DNA from: Saururus chinensis | Taxonomy: Eukaryota > Streptophyta > Magnoliopsida > Piperales > Saururaceae | Reading direction: 5' to 3' | NCBI GenBank assembly: GCA_035235625.1 | Contig: CP141140.1 | Span: forward strand, 40,977,351-41,041,350 | Length of the DNA: 64,000 nt | In this document: positions 12,130 through 22,508 of the stretch, in pieces | Layout: every line of letters starts with the position of its first letter | How positions within the stretch are numbered: the stretch's first letter is position 1 | Position numbers and translations under genes: made by a program | Notes under the pieces: model-generated | The model's input: the letters and a program-made list of their open reading frames with translations, nothing else | What the model was told of the DNA's origin: nothing | The model's database searches: none

Positions 12130-12628
12130 TATATGGTGGGCATTCCAATGCGTCAAACAATCAATTGCTTCTTCTCTCTCAACCAATTAAATGGCCTATT
12201 AGGCAATCAATCATTCAGTGTCATATTTTATTACAATTTTGTTTAGAATTGGGATCTTCATGGGTGATTCTTACCCTAATGACCTTTTTGGTTATTTGGT
12301 GAGCCTTCTACGTGGGGAATAAATTATTTAGACATTGTCTTAGTTATTTTCTCTATTTTTTTATTGCTAATGTATATTTAGTCTTAGATTAGATTATTTA
12401 AATACAATTTATGTCATTATGGCTTATATAAAAGTTTGGCTCTTTCATGGAAGCTATTAATTTTGAATTTTCTGAAAATATTGCTAAATAAGAAGAGAGC
12501 TTCTTTATTGATTACTTTGCCTTATATTTTGTACACCTACTGGTGTAAATAACTAGACAGAAAGATTGTGTGCACTTATAGGTAGATTCATTGAGCAAGT
12601 GAGTCTCGTTAGTCTCAGCCTTGCATCA
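12130..12628. repeat. LTR-like direct repeat R2, copy A
   Basis: Corresponds to 37441-37954 in copy B and is a diverged direct repeat of 35461-35975. Shared landmarks include tatggtgg.cattc, aatgacctttttggttattt, aagagagcttcttt and ctcagccttgcatca at the end. In copy A only the last ~25 bp of the partner R1 survive (10641-10666), next to the deletion junction. Confidence 0.65.
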
Positions 12629-13835
12629 ACGTCCCACTTTTGTGGTGGAGAGAGGACTAGGAGTTCATGGGCTTGTGTTGGTGCAACCATGCAATTTGGG
12701 TGAGTTGAGTCTTGGTTGGCTCATTATAAATAACTTTTTGGGAAAAATTTTGTTTGTTTTATTAACCCATGTTTTGGTCCCTTTTTTTGTGTACTCGTTT
12801 ATGCCAATTCCAAAAAGGTGCATCCATTTAAACAAGTTTTTCTCAATGGTTTCTTTATCACAGTTTTTAAAATATTATACTCTTTTCCCGGTCCATATAT
12901 TTTTGTTACCAATTTTCCATAAATTTTTTAGAGAGTAAAATAACACTCTTTTCATTCATTGATTTTACAGATTGAAGTGCCTTATTTTTGTGTTGGAAGA
13001 TCATTTGTATCTTGGGAGATAGACATTTAAGTAATCCTAAGTACTTAAGGGAAGACATAATTCTACTTCTTCCCATACATTTTCTGTCTCCCTTGCTATC
13101 ATCTTTTTCCCTCCACGCTTTATCTTTCTCTACCTAGCTGCCCCTCCTAGTCTCCCCCCGCCCTTCTTCTTGCACTTCTTTTTGGTTGCCGACAAGAAGT
13201 GGGTTTGTTGGAGTTTCTGGTAATCAGTGACTGAATATCATTAGTGTGTCGCTTTCTTGGTCAAGAATAAATTTTGACTCTTCTTAACATCCCTAATTGA
13301 GGGTGTCGATCATTCATTAGCGATGTCGATTTTGGGTTCGACCTTTCGCATGGGCATGCCCCATCTGCATCCCAAGCCAATGGATAGAGGTTGAGGGGAA
13401 TCATGATTGGTGCTCTATGTGGGCATGCCTTCCCTCATCTCGCAGTGTTCATGTCGTCTGCCTATCCTAACAATGCCTTTTCTCCCAAGGGCTGTTCATG
13501 ATCAAACTCTTGATAGCATTTGGCCCTACCCTTGGAGTCTGTGCTTGGAACTTGGCCAATCTTTGGGTGGTCGCATTCCACGGGTCGCATATTTGCGACG
13601 TGATACAGCAGTTAGCAAGTGCATGACATGTGCGTTAGCGTGCTACATGTTCCTCCGCCACGCGGCGTGTCTCTGGCTCGGCTCAGATATGCTGATGTCA
13701 TCAATTTTATCATTTTATCATTTTTATTATGATTTCACTCTTAATACTAATGTAACTTCCTATCCCGAAGCTAGAATTGAGCGTTCTAGGTACTTATGGA
13801 GTGTATCTACCAGCCCCTTGAAATAGACCCCACAT
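12629..13835. other. Intergenic, no gene recognised, copy A
   Basis: AT-rich sequence followed by a pyrimidine-rich part (13070-13190) and a more GC-balanced stretch (13310-13690). An open frame at 13407-13826 has a counterpart in B (38738-39157) but shows no recognisable domain. I see no supported gene. Confidence 0.5.
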
Positions 13836-14067
13836 GGTAGGTTATCCCTGACTTTTCAAGTGGACCCTGCCCATATGCCACATAACTTGTGGTCATAATT
13901 TTTGCTCCCGACTAATGTTTTACGTGTTCTTCAATTCATTATGCTCTTTACTTAGAGCTCTACCCAAATACAGGGATTCCATCCTTTGAAACCCCTTAAA
14001 ACATCTAGAAATTATATAAATACCCCTAGTTCTTGGGTTAGGAGTATTCAAAAAATAGTGTGCTACA
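13836..14067 (-). repeat. Ty3/Gypsy 3' LTR head, minus strand, copy A
   Basis: On the minus strand the LTR begins TGTAGCACACTATTTTTTG at 14067 and proceeds leftward. It is preceded by a polypurine tract, marking it as a 3' LTR start. The part near 13836-13900 (cacatggtaggttatccctg and cccatatgccacat) matches the internal part of other LTR heads at 9450-9520 and 60340-60395. The LTR end is not identified. Confidence 0.6.
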
Positions 14068-14080
14068 TTCTTCCCCCTTT
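14068..14080 (-). promoter_or_regulatory. Polypurine tract, minus strand, copy A
   Basis: On the minus strand aaagggggaagaa lies directly before the LTR start, preceded by gaaattcgttt. This arrangement is typical of plant Ty3/Gypsy elements and is the plus-strand priming site for reverse transcription. The identical tract in copy B is at 39399-39411. Confidence 0.7.
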
Positions 14081-14129
14081 AAACGAATTTCATCTTCGCA
14101 ATTCACCAAAAAACATTCTTCAAAAGACA

Positions 14130-14538
14130 ACAAAATCGGGATAGAATCCGATCGTTAATCGGATAGCAATCACAAACATGAATTTGATAATTTACAATCG
14201 GAGACAACATTCAGAAGCACAATCCGATAAGCCATTATCTGATAACTACTCAGATAAAACATTCAAAAATATTCATCTGATAAAGAAATAAGATAGCACT
14301 TTCAAAAATAGAAACCGATAGTTAATAATTGGTTAACACATTAAAAAAAAACAAAATCCGATAGTTAAACTTGGATACATGCAAACATAATCCGTTAATT
14401 ACACGGATGAAACAAAATGAAATCCAATAAATTATAATCGGATTGAACACTTGTGAACAAAATCCAATAGAAAAAAATCAGAGTTCACATTCATAAACAA
14501 GATCTGATTATTTAAGATTAGATAGAACCTTCACTCAG
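14130..14538. repeat. Degenerate palindromic tandem array (TCCGAT/ATCGGA), copy A
   Basis: About ten imperfect units of roughly 40 bp. Each carries aatccgata or a variant, often followed after 5-15 bp by its inverted partner (taatcggat, acaatcgga, ataatcggatt) and an acattcataaacaa-like tail. It lies immediately upstream (minus strand) of the polypurine tract, that is in the 3' untranslated part of the Ty3 element. Copy B has the same array at 39461-39868. Confidence 0.75.
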
Positions 14539-15470
14539 TAGGTTGTGCTAAATTCTATAAACACGCTAATCAAGAGTATGTATAAAATACTCATAATCTT
14601 AGCATAAAATTATTCAGAAAATTAATCATGTGATGGAAAACAAATCAATCTCACAGCAAACTAAATATCTTCACCTAATCTTTTAGGAAATAAATCATTT
14701 AATAACATAACAATCCAAAAGCCATTGTAAGAACATAAGTGTCTTTATGCCATATATTGGCTTATTTTGTATACAAAAAATTGTCATTAATGTGTATTTT
14801 GAGTCAAGTTATAGTTTAAAGATGGATTTTAGAAGGTGGAACAGGAGGAAAACTGAAATCCTTATTTTTTTCAAGTAAAAGCACACACACATCACATTCA
14901 CAAAGTTTAGGGTAAAATGAACCTTCGCAAAAGAGTGGTGAGAGTTTCAGATTTATATGGTGAAAAATAATAAATCTAGTCATAATGATTGATCGTCAGG
15001 TTGGGACCATCATTCACCAATGAACTGTAACAAAATCTTAAAAAATTAATTAAACAATCAATTGCTTCAGTGAAATGATTGATCGACACATGAAATCACA
15101 CTTTTGAAAATGAAGCTAAGAGTTAGCGATTGATTGGTCTTGTAGAATGATCAATCGGATGAAGTGTTGTGCAAAAAAATAAAGGGAGTGATCAATTGCC
15201 CTATGGAAATGATCGATCACTTGAGATGTAGGTTGTCAAATTTAAGATTCTCCTATTTGGTTTCAATTCTAAATTTGAGACTTACTCCTGTTAGGGCTTA
15301 GGAGTCTATAAAAAGGGATTGGAACATGATGGATAAAGAGAGGAGACCTAGAAAACCTATAGATCTTGTGTGGAGTTGCTGTAATAGAGTTTGGAGAGAG
15401 TTGCCTTCTGGTCTGAGAAAATCTCATCTATAAACTTTTGGTTGGAACACAGTTAATTAAGAAGGATCTA
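14539..15470 (+). repeat. Copia-associated LTR-like sequence, copy A
   Basis: Begins gttgtgctaaattctataaa and includes a TATA box at about 15306-15312 (ggagtctataaaaaggga). Related sequence occurs at 32437-33250 and 39869-40790, and copy C is cut within it at 58729. It contains several ancgatcgatc-type motifs (14985-15230). It precedes Copia coding remnants, so it is probably the 5' LTR and leader, although both LTR ends are uncertain. Confidence 0.5.
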
Positions 15471-16421
15471 GTAACTAAAATTGAGCAAAAGGAAAACAAA
15501 TCAGTGGGGAAACCACAACTTGTGAGAGATAATGTTTAAACGCTCTTGTTTAGACAAATTACGTGGATGGGAAGAAGCTTAAGGAAACTAAGTGCAAAAG
15601 TTTGAAATCATGGACAAAGGGTTCACACATATGATTTACTAAATTTTTCTCATAAGTTTGCCCATAATGGTTATAAAAAGAAAGAACAAAAGGTGAATGT
15701 TAAAACTCTTAAAAATGCAAAACATCATAAAAAATAGAATAAGATTAAAGAATATTTGAAAACAATATTTGGGTAAAGAAAGAGGACATGAAATGTTTTG
15801 TAGTGCACACTGCGATAAAAACTAAACACTCTAACATGTTGCACCTAGATAATAAATGTTCAAACCACACGATCAATGACAAATCTAGGTTTACTAATTT
15901 AGCATAAAGAGATGATGAAAAAGTTACATTTGAAGTTGGAATACCATAAAAATAAATAATATCTACTTTAAAAGTTTTTAGATTGTATGATTTTGATAAT
16001 GTTTTTTATGTGAGTGGTTTGAAAGCTAATCTTTTAAGCATTAGTTAAATTTGTGACTCCAATTTTTTTGTCTAATTTACAAAGAAAGCTTGGTATATCT
16101 TTGACAAATATTGAATGACTTGTGTGAAAGTATTAAGAGCACATGATAATTACTTTTTGCTTAATCTTGTTTATGTTGCAAACTTGTCCTTTCTTGATAA
16201 TACTTACTCCTATCATCAAAGATTATGGAATGCAAATTTTATATATTTAACAAAAAATAAAGGAAGGAATTATTAGATGTGCTCCAATTTTAAAACACTT
16301 AAGAACTTTGTATGTGGTGCTTGTTAAAACAATAAATAATCAAAATCCTATAACAAAAAGTTGAAACATGTGAGGATTGAGAAATCACTAGAGTTGATAC
16401 ACATGGACCTTATGAGACCAA
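15471..16421 (+). pseudogene. Ty1/Copia gag-pol remnant (protease to pre-integrase), copy A
   Basis: Plus-strand translation with several stops gives, in order: a degenerate protease region with NDKSRFTNLA (about 15880); then FDNVFYVSGLKANLLSIS, the Copia GAG-pre-integrase signature (about 15990-16045); FTKKAWYIFDKY; YSYHQRLWNANF; LKNFVCGAC; and SLELIHMDLM at 16390-16418, the start of integrase. Homology stops abruptly at 16421, where another repeat begins with TGTAAGCACCC. Many stop codons show it is long dead. The B counterpart is 40791-41752. Confidence 0.8.
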
Positions 16422-18211
16422 TGTAAGCACCCAAAACATATCATGACATAAACAAATCATTTCACATACAAAATTTTTTTTTATAGAAATACAGCCATAG
16501 AACTTATAATAGCAAGATATTTCAAGATAATTCAAATCCTCCATCACAATTTAGGTTTAGATGTTAAAACTGTAATTCTTGAGAATTTTTAACATATTTT
16601 CTTAAAATGTCACTAATTGTTTTGGCAATATAACGGTTATAAATAAGGAAAAATGACAAAATACAAAACATGTGAAGGCAGTTTTATAATTTAACATATC
16701 ACACATCCATTTTTCTCATACATACTTTTTCTTTTCAAATAAACATCGTATGGACAAACCAAACACATAGCGTCTTACCTCTCATACACTTACAGTCATA
16801 CTTGTACAACCCTTACACTTATAGTCTTACTCAAAACATTCTTACAGTCTTACTCATACCATCTTATTCAAATTCTTACTCTAATAGTCTTGCTCAGCAA
16901 CATATGCTTACAGTCTTGCTTAAAAACATACGCTCACAATCTTGCTCCGAAACATATGCTTACATTCATACACATATTGTTGACTACTAAAGCTCACTAC
17001 AATTTATAAGCTCCAACATCAAAATTGATAGGAATGCCATTGGGGCATTACCTTAACCTCTTAAGAATAACAAGACGCCATGGATTTTTCTGAAGGCAAA
17101 GCTTACGCTCATGGGGCACAAGATCAAATAGGTAAGAGTAGTTCCATTATACTACTTACTTGAGCATGCACATGCCCACACTCTATGGACTATTTAGTGC
17201 CAACTAAGGGAAAAAATCATAGAGTGCAATTCTTGGGCTAGAGTCGCTCTTAGGTAGAATCACACAGTGTCGACTAAGGGAAGAAACATACAACTCTCTC
17301 AATAGAGCATCAAATGTCTAGGCAAAATATAATACATATACACAATAAAACACACATCACTCTCAATAGAGTATCATACGTTCAGGATTAAATACAACAG
17401 ATAGACAACATATCGCACGACGAACACCATAGCAAGACATGAGAAATACTCAACTGACTCATTAATAACTAGCTCAAACACACAACTTAATTCGTTAAAA
17501 CCCCTATGTCTCAAGGTCTCAAACTCACAATGCTATCATATTAACTTTACTTATAACTAAAGTCTAAATAAAGTAAACTTTGCAGTACAATTATGTTATA
17601 AAAACTCTTAATCTTATAGTCTTCCATTAACAAATCTGAAGCTAAGCCTGTTTCAAAATCCTAGTTTGTCTCAGCAGGCATGCCTCACTTAACCAATTGA
17701 TCTCATAACCATAACCCACCATACAACAAATCCTTACGCATTTTAACATTCTTTGCCATCCACTTAATGGCCAAAACATCTTACTCAGTAGTTATCAAAC
17801 TAAGCCCCTTAGAGCCAACACCAGTTATCACCCTCTTACTTATACCTCACTTATTGTTCTTACATTCCCCTTCATAATATGTATATTATGCTTGTACAAT
17901 TATGTTGTGCACTCATACTATTTGACAATCCCCCATAAGGCACATAACTTAAGTCCCCATACTGATCACCCAATGTATGCTAGAATCTAAACAAAACTCA
18001 TTCACTCCAATCCTCACTCATAACACTTACATAATCCGTCTTACGTCATACAATTACACATCCATACCAAACCTTCTATCACCTCTTACCTTCCATTGCA
18101 CATCCATGTGCCCCACTCATATACACATATCTATTGCACAGGTGTACAACCATCATATATACGTATGCCCATCACGCATAAGTATAGCATACACATGGTA
18201 CACATGGAAGT
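16422..18211 (-). repeat. LTR-like block interrupting Copia remnant (A/B border)
   Basis: Begins TGTAAGCACCC directly after the Copia integrase start. On the minus strand this would be an LTR end (GGGTGCTTACA). The minus-strand sequence contains aatgccccaatggcattcc (about 17032-17050), similar to a Ty3 LTR transcribed part as I recall it. It crosses the copy A/B border at 17616/17617 without a break and is interrupted by the gag-only element at 18212. A short tandem repeat lies at 16765-16975. Confidence 0.45.
16765..16975. repeat. Short tandem repeat, unit about 22-26 bp, A/B border
   Basis: Repeated core cttacagtcttgctcaaaacatatg with variation, seven to eight units. It recurs at about 42095-42300 in the next period. 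Confidence 0.7.
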
Positions 18212-19098
18212 TGTTAGCCCCTTAACTTGACGGATGCAGAAACGGGGCGGCTACCCCCATACTTGGCAGCGGACAGCCGAGCTTTGCTAGGCAGCAGATA
18301 GCCTAAGCAGCCCCTTGGGCATGGGCGGATGCTAGGACAGCGCGGGAGATGTTCTAGACGAGCTACTCGGCTTGCGGAGTAGGCTGGGTAGGAGTCCTTG
18401 CACAGGCAGAACTCTAGCGGTGAAGCTGGGCACTGCTTGGACTTAGGGGAGGACTCCTAAGGAGGATAGGATTTAGTTTTGCTGGCTGTCTGCACTCCTA
18501 GTTGGAGTAGGAGACCGGGCAGCAGGTTCCTAGTAGAGATAGGACTCGCACAGGCAGGCTGGTCACACTCCTAGGACGGATGGGAGTTGGAGTGGCTGGT
18601 TTCCTCGGATGGGCTGACTCTTGGAGGCAGCATGGTGATGGACTTCTAGTGGAAGATGGACTCTTGAAGGCTTCCTAAACTATGCTGGGGCAGAATGGCT
18701 TTGGGCTGAGAGTTGGACAGGGTGAGGACTCTTGTATTGGGTGGGTTTTGTACTTCTAGTGGGACTAGGAGGGCCAGCCTAAGGCCGAGTCTATAAAAAG
18801 GGATGAGTAGGGCGGCCATGGCTGATTATGATCTTACTTCTTCCTGCACAGAAAACCAGGGAGCAAGAGAAGAGAGTTCTCAGCCTGGTTGTTCAGCCTT
18901 GCCCTCTCCCTATATTGTATTTCAGTGGACAGAAATATAGCTTGACAGAGACCCTTGCACCAGGTAGAACGGTGTTGCTGGTTTGCTTGTGTTTCCCTTG
19001 CGCATACGAGTGGGAAGGGAAGAGAATGGTAGCTGGCTGCGCGGTGTAGTCAGGCCATCACGAGTGCGAACACTAGGCAAAGCTTCGTGCCCGTGACA
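18212..19098 (+). repeat. 5' LTR of gag-only element, copy B
   Basis: TGTTAGCCCC to TGACA, 887 bp, with TATA box tataaaaa near 18791. Confidence 0.87.
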
Positions 19099-19292
19099 GT
19101 TGGTTCCATTGCCGGGATACTAAAGGAGGTGAAAGCTTTGTACGGACTCTGCGCAGGAGTTGGCTGATGGTTGCTGAGTTGCTGGGATACCCGGGAGAGG
19201 CGGATTTCTTGTGGGTTGTTGCTGGACGGATCAGAAATCCTTGCTGCGTGCAGACCCTTCCTTGACGAGTTGCTGGAAACATAGGGAACTTG

Positions 19293-20669
19293 ATGGTAGG
19301 TTCGAGGCTGACTCGCATGGCCGAGCTCGAGGCAAAGGTTGATGCGATGACCACAGGGAATGGGGCGTTGGCTGAAGTCTAGAACACGTTTCACAACATC
19401 AACGAGTGTTTGGCCCTCTTCGACCAGTGAGTGTCCTTGCTGGAAGTTGCACCACACCTTGCCGAGTCTCAGGAGGAAGGCAATCCAGCTGAAGGGGCAG
19501 CATGTCTCACCACATAAGCGGCTAATGTGGCTGCAAAGGCGGACTACCTTAAGCAGCAAGTGCAACAGGTTGAGGAGACAGCGGTAGCAAAGTTGGGCGA
19601 GTTGGTGGATGAAGTGTTGTTGCTGAAACAGGCAGTCCTCAATACTTCATCACGAGATGGGGGCGAGTCCACATCTCAGCAGGTTACGAAGAAGACAAAG
19701 GTCCATGAACCGAAGGCGCATACTGGGACGTGAGGCGCCAAGGAGATAGGGAACGTCCTTCGGGATATGGAAAGCTACTTCATGCTGGTCCATACTCAAA
19801 GGGAGGAGAAGGTTACCGTGGCAGCAATGTACCTAGAGGGGGATGCAAAGCTGTGGTGGCGGACGCGGATGGAGGATGATGCAGCTGTTGGTCGGCCAAA
19901 AATAGGGACGTGGGATACGTTCAAGAGGGAGTTGCAGGCATAATTCCTTCCCAAAAATGTGTCTTAGATGGCTCGAGAGGTGTTGAGGAACCTCAGGCAT
20001 ACGGGGGCAGTCCAGGACTACGTTAAGGAGTTTCAGTCCCTGATTTTGGGAGTGACGAACATGAGGGAGGATGACAAGCAATTCTACTTCGTGGCAGGTT
20101 TGCAGACTTGGGCTCAGAACGAGCTGAGACTGAGGGAAGTGGAGGACCTTCCCGCAGCAATTGCAACGGCTGATAGCTTGGCGGATTTCAAGCAAACTCC
20201 CGCTGAGCCAGCGTAGAAGAATGGGGAAGAGAAGGCATTGAACATGGAGAACACTAAGGGTGCTAATAGTGGCAAAGTGAAGGGCAGCGAGCAGACTGTC
20301 CGGCCTAATAGAAGTAGTAGCCGCTTCATATGCGATGGGCCGCACTGTGCCAAGGAGTTTCCGAAACGGGAAAGGCTGAATGCACTTGTCGTTGAAGAGA
20401 AGGTGGAATCTGAGCATGAGGAGGTTGCCCGGATGAGTCCCTTGCAGCAAATTGGATGTGTTCGGTTGATGGAGTCCCCGGTTGAGGGGGCAGCTTCGGG
20501 TCATTGGATTCGAAGGAAGGAGGGGAGAGGACTCCCCAAGCCTTGCCTGATCGAAGCAGCTAAGGGGCAGACTGATGTAGAGGTTCGCAGGATGGTGGCA
20601 ACAGGTGTTGCTCAAACCTGGCAGAAGGATGACTTAGGTTGGGCGGAACTTGACTTGGCGGTGGTGTGA
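19293..20669 (+). pseudogene. gag: Retrotransposon gag pseudogene, copy B
   Basis: Same frame as copy A, ATG 19293 to TGA 20667-20669. It carries the three stops shared with A (TGA after the AHTGT segment, TAA after the FKRELQA segment, TAG after the TPAEP segment) plus four of its own: CAG to TAG in AEVQN, CGA to TGA in DQRV, TTA to TAA in LTTLAAN, and TGG to TAG in VSWMA. The capsid-like domain and the C-terminal zinc-knuckle remnant (CDGPHCAKEFPKRERLN) remain recognisable. This is the most degraded of the three gags in stop number. Confidence 0.85.
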
Positions 20670-20789
20670 TGCGAAGTGTTGGTTTCTTTCTGGCGGGTTC
20701 AGCGAGGCGGATGGTTGGAGTGCTTCAATTGGTGCACCTTGGAAGTTGGGGCTTCGACGAGGGCGTCGAAGAATCAAGTGCGGGAGGCC

Positions 20790-21676
20790 TGTTAGCCCCT
20801 TAACTTGACGGATGTGGAAAGGGGGCAGTACCCCCATACTTGGAAGGGGACAGACAAGCTTTGTTAGGCAGCGGACAGCCTAGGCACCCCCTTGGGCATG
20901 GACGGATGCTAGATCAGCGCGGGAGATGTTCCGGACGAGCTACTTGCCTTGTGGAGCAGGCTGGGTAGGAGTCCTTGCACGGGTGGGACTCTAGCGGCAA
21001 ATCTGGGTGCTGCTTGGACTTAGGTGAGGACTCCCAAGGAGGATAGGATTGAATTATGCTGGCTGGCTGCACTGCTAGTTGGAGTAGGAGACCGGGCAGC
21101 AGGTTCCTAGTACGGACAGGACTCGCATAGGCAGGCTGGGCACACTCCTAAGACGGATGGGAGTTGGAGTGGCTGGTTTCCTACGATTGGCTGACTCTTG
21201 GAGGCAGCATGGCGATGGACTTCTAGCAGAAGATGGACACTTGAAGGCTTCCTAAACTATGCCGGGGCGGAATGGCTTTGGGCTGAGAGTTTGACAGGGT
21301 GAGGACTCTTGTATTGGGTGGGTTTTGTACTTCTAGTGGGACTAGGACCGCCAGCCTAAGGCTCAGTCTGTAAAAAGGGATGAGTAGGGCGGCCATGGCT
21401 GATTATGATCTGCTTTCTTCCTGCATAGCGAACCAGGGAGCAAGAGAAGAGAGTTCTCAGCCTAGTTGTTTAGCCTTGCCCTCTCACTATATTGTATTTC
21501 ATTGGACAGAAATATAGCTTGGGCGGAGACCCTTGCACTAGGTCGGACTGTGTTGTTGTTTTGCTTGTGTTTCCCTTGCGCATATGAGTGGGAAAGGAAG
21601 AGAGTGGTTGCTGGCTGTGCAGTGTAGTCAGGCCATCACGAGTGCGAACGCTAGGCAAAACTTCGTGCCCGTGACA
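20790..21676 (+). repeat. 3' LTR of gag-only element, copy B
   Basis: Direct repeat of 18212-19098, starting TGTTAGCCCC and ending TGACA, preceded by gcgggaggcc. Confidence 0.87.
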
Positions 21677-22508
21677 GTAGCCATCACTAGCATACACATG
21701 GTATACATACATTAAACATACATTTAGCTCACATCCATGTCATATACATTTCAAATATACCATCATTTATCATTTTTCACTCTTATGTCATCCAATTGGA
21801 TAATCACATAATACCCAAAGTATGAAATCGTACAATCCTAACTTGATGATACACATTTAAATATTTTGAAATTATGAGTTCAAAGCTTGCCTACATCTTA
21901 ATCTATGACATTTGATGGAAAGCACATGATGGTGGCAGCATTAGCGACAGAGTTGGTGGTGGAAAGCATTGTCTAGTTAAGAGAACTGTTGACCCGAGGT
22001 TTCGTGAGTGCTAGAAGTAATCATAGCAATACTAGGTAACATAAGTCTATGTGGCGAAATCCCCTATCCATGGTGGTGCACAAGTGGTGGCCGGGAGAAA
22101 AGTCATACCAATGAAATGGCAAGTGCCATTGGAAACCAAGGTGGACTAATTAAAGGTTAGCTAGCGAATAAGTAGTACTCGGGTGGCCACAGGATGTTGA
22201 AATCAGCCACAAATAGCACCCAACGAAGACGATTTTGGGTCGACTATGGCCCAGAAAGGGGTGAAGCATGGGGTGATGCTCAAGGATATAGAAGAGGTGG
22301 AAGAGGGCACTGAGGATCCAATCTAGTATGTGGAGGAGCCATCCTACGCATTGGTGGTGCAAAAATCACACATAAACCTTAAATCGCATGCGCGAACACT
22401 TGCACATGCAGCAAAGAGGACCACATGAGGGGTGATGGGTTGGACGGTGGTGGGCTAGAGAAGAAAAGGGTGCCATGGCCAAAGGTGATGGCTGACGAAG
22501 ATTACCCG
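21677..22508. repeat. Old repeat DNA right of the gag-only element, copy B
   Basis: Counterpart of 4066-4896, with no gene visible. Confidence 0.55.

Larger units (their letters stand above)
1..17616 (+). repeat. Segmental duplication copy A (left-truncated by window, TPS interval missing)
   Basis: Position 1 starts with the same sequence found at 17617 and 42946, and homology then runs through the whole interval. Copy A matches copy B from 1 to 10640 (B 17617-27528) and again from 10641 to 17616 (B 35951-42945). The 8.4 kb of copy B between those blocks, which carries both TPS loci, is absent here. All retroelement insertions outside that gap are shared at the same sites, so they predate the duplication. 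Confidence 0.9.
18212..21676 (+). mobile_element. Gag-only LTR retrotransposon (TR-GAG type), copy B
   Basis: Same insertion as 596-4065. LTRs lie at 18212-19098 and 20790-21676 (887 bp each). The primer binding site after the 5' LTR reads tggttccattgccggga, a cleaner tRNA-Glu complement than in copy A. Flanks are gaagt and gtagc. It carries no pol. Confidence 0.88.

Noticed and set aside
13407..13826. 139-codon open frame, also at 38738-39157
   Set aside because: Low-similarity composition, no domain, and conservation is explained by the duplication. No splice or promoter signals support it.
14130..14538. CRISPR-like look of regularly spaced repeats
   Set aside because: Units are degenerate and unequal in length, spacers are not unique, and the context is a plant retrotransposon 3' end.
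19833..20615. 260-codon minus-strand open frame in copy B
   Set aside because: Antisense shadow of the gag frame; its counterparts in A and C are broken.
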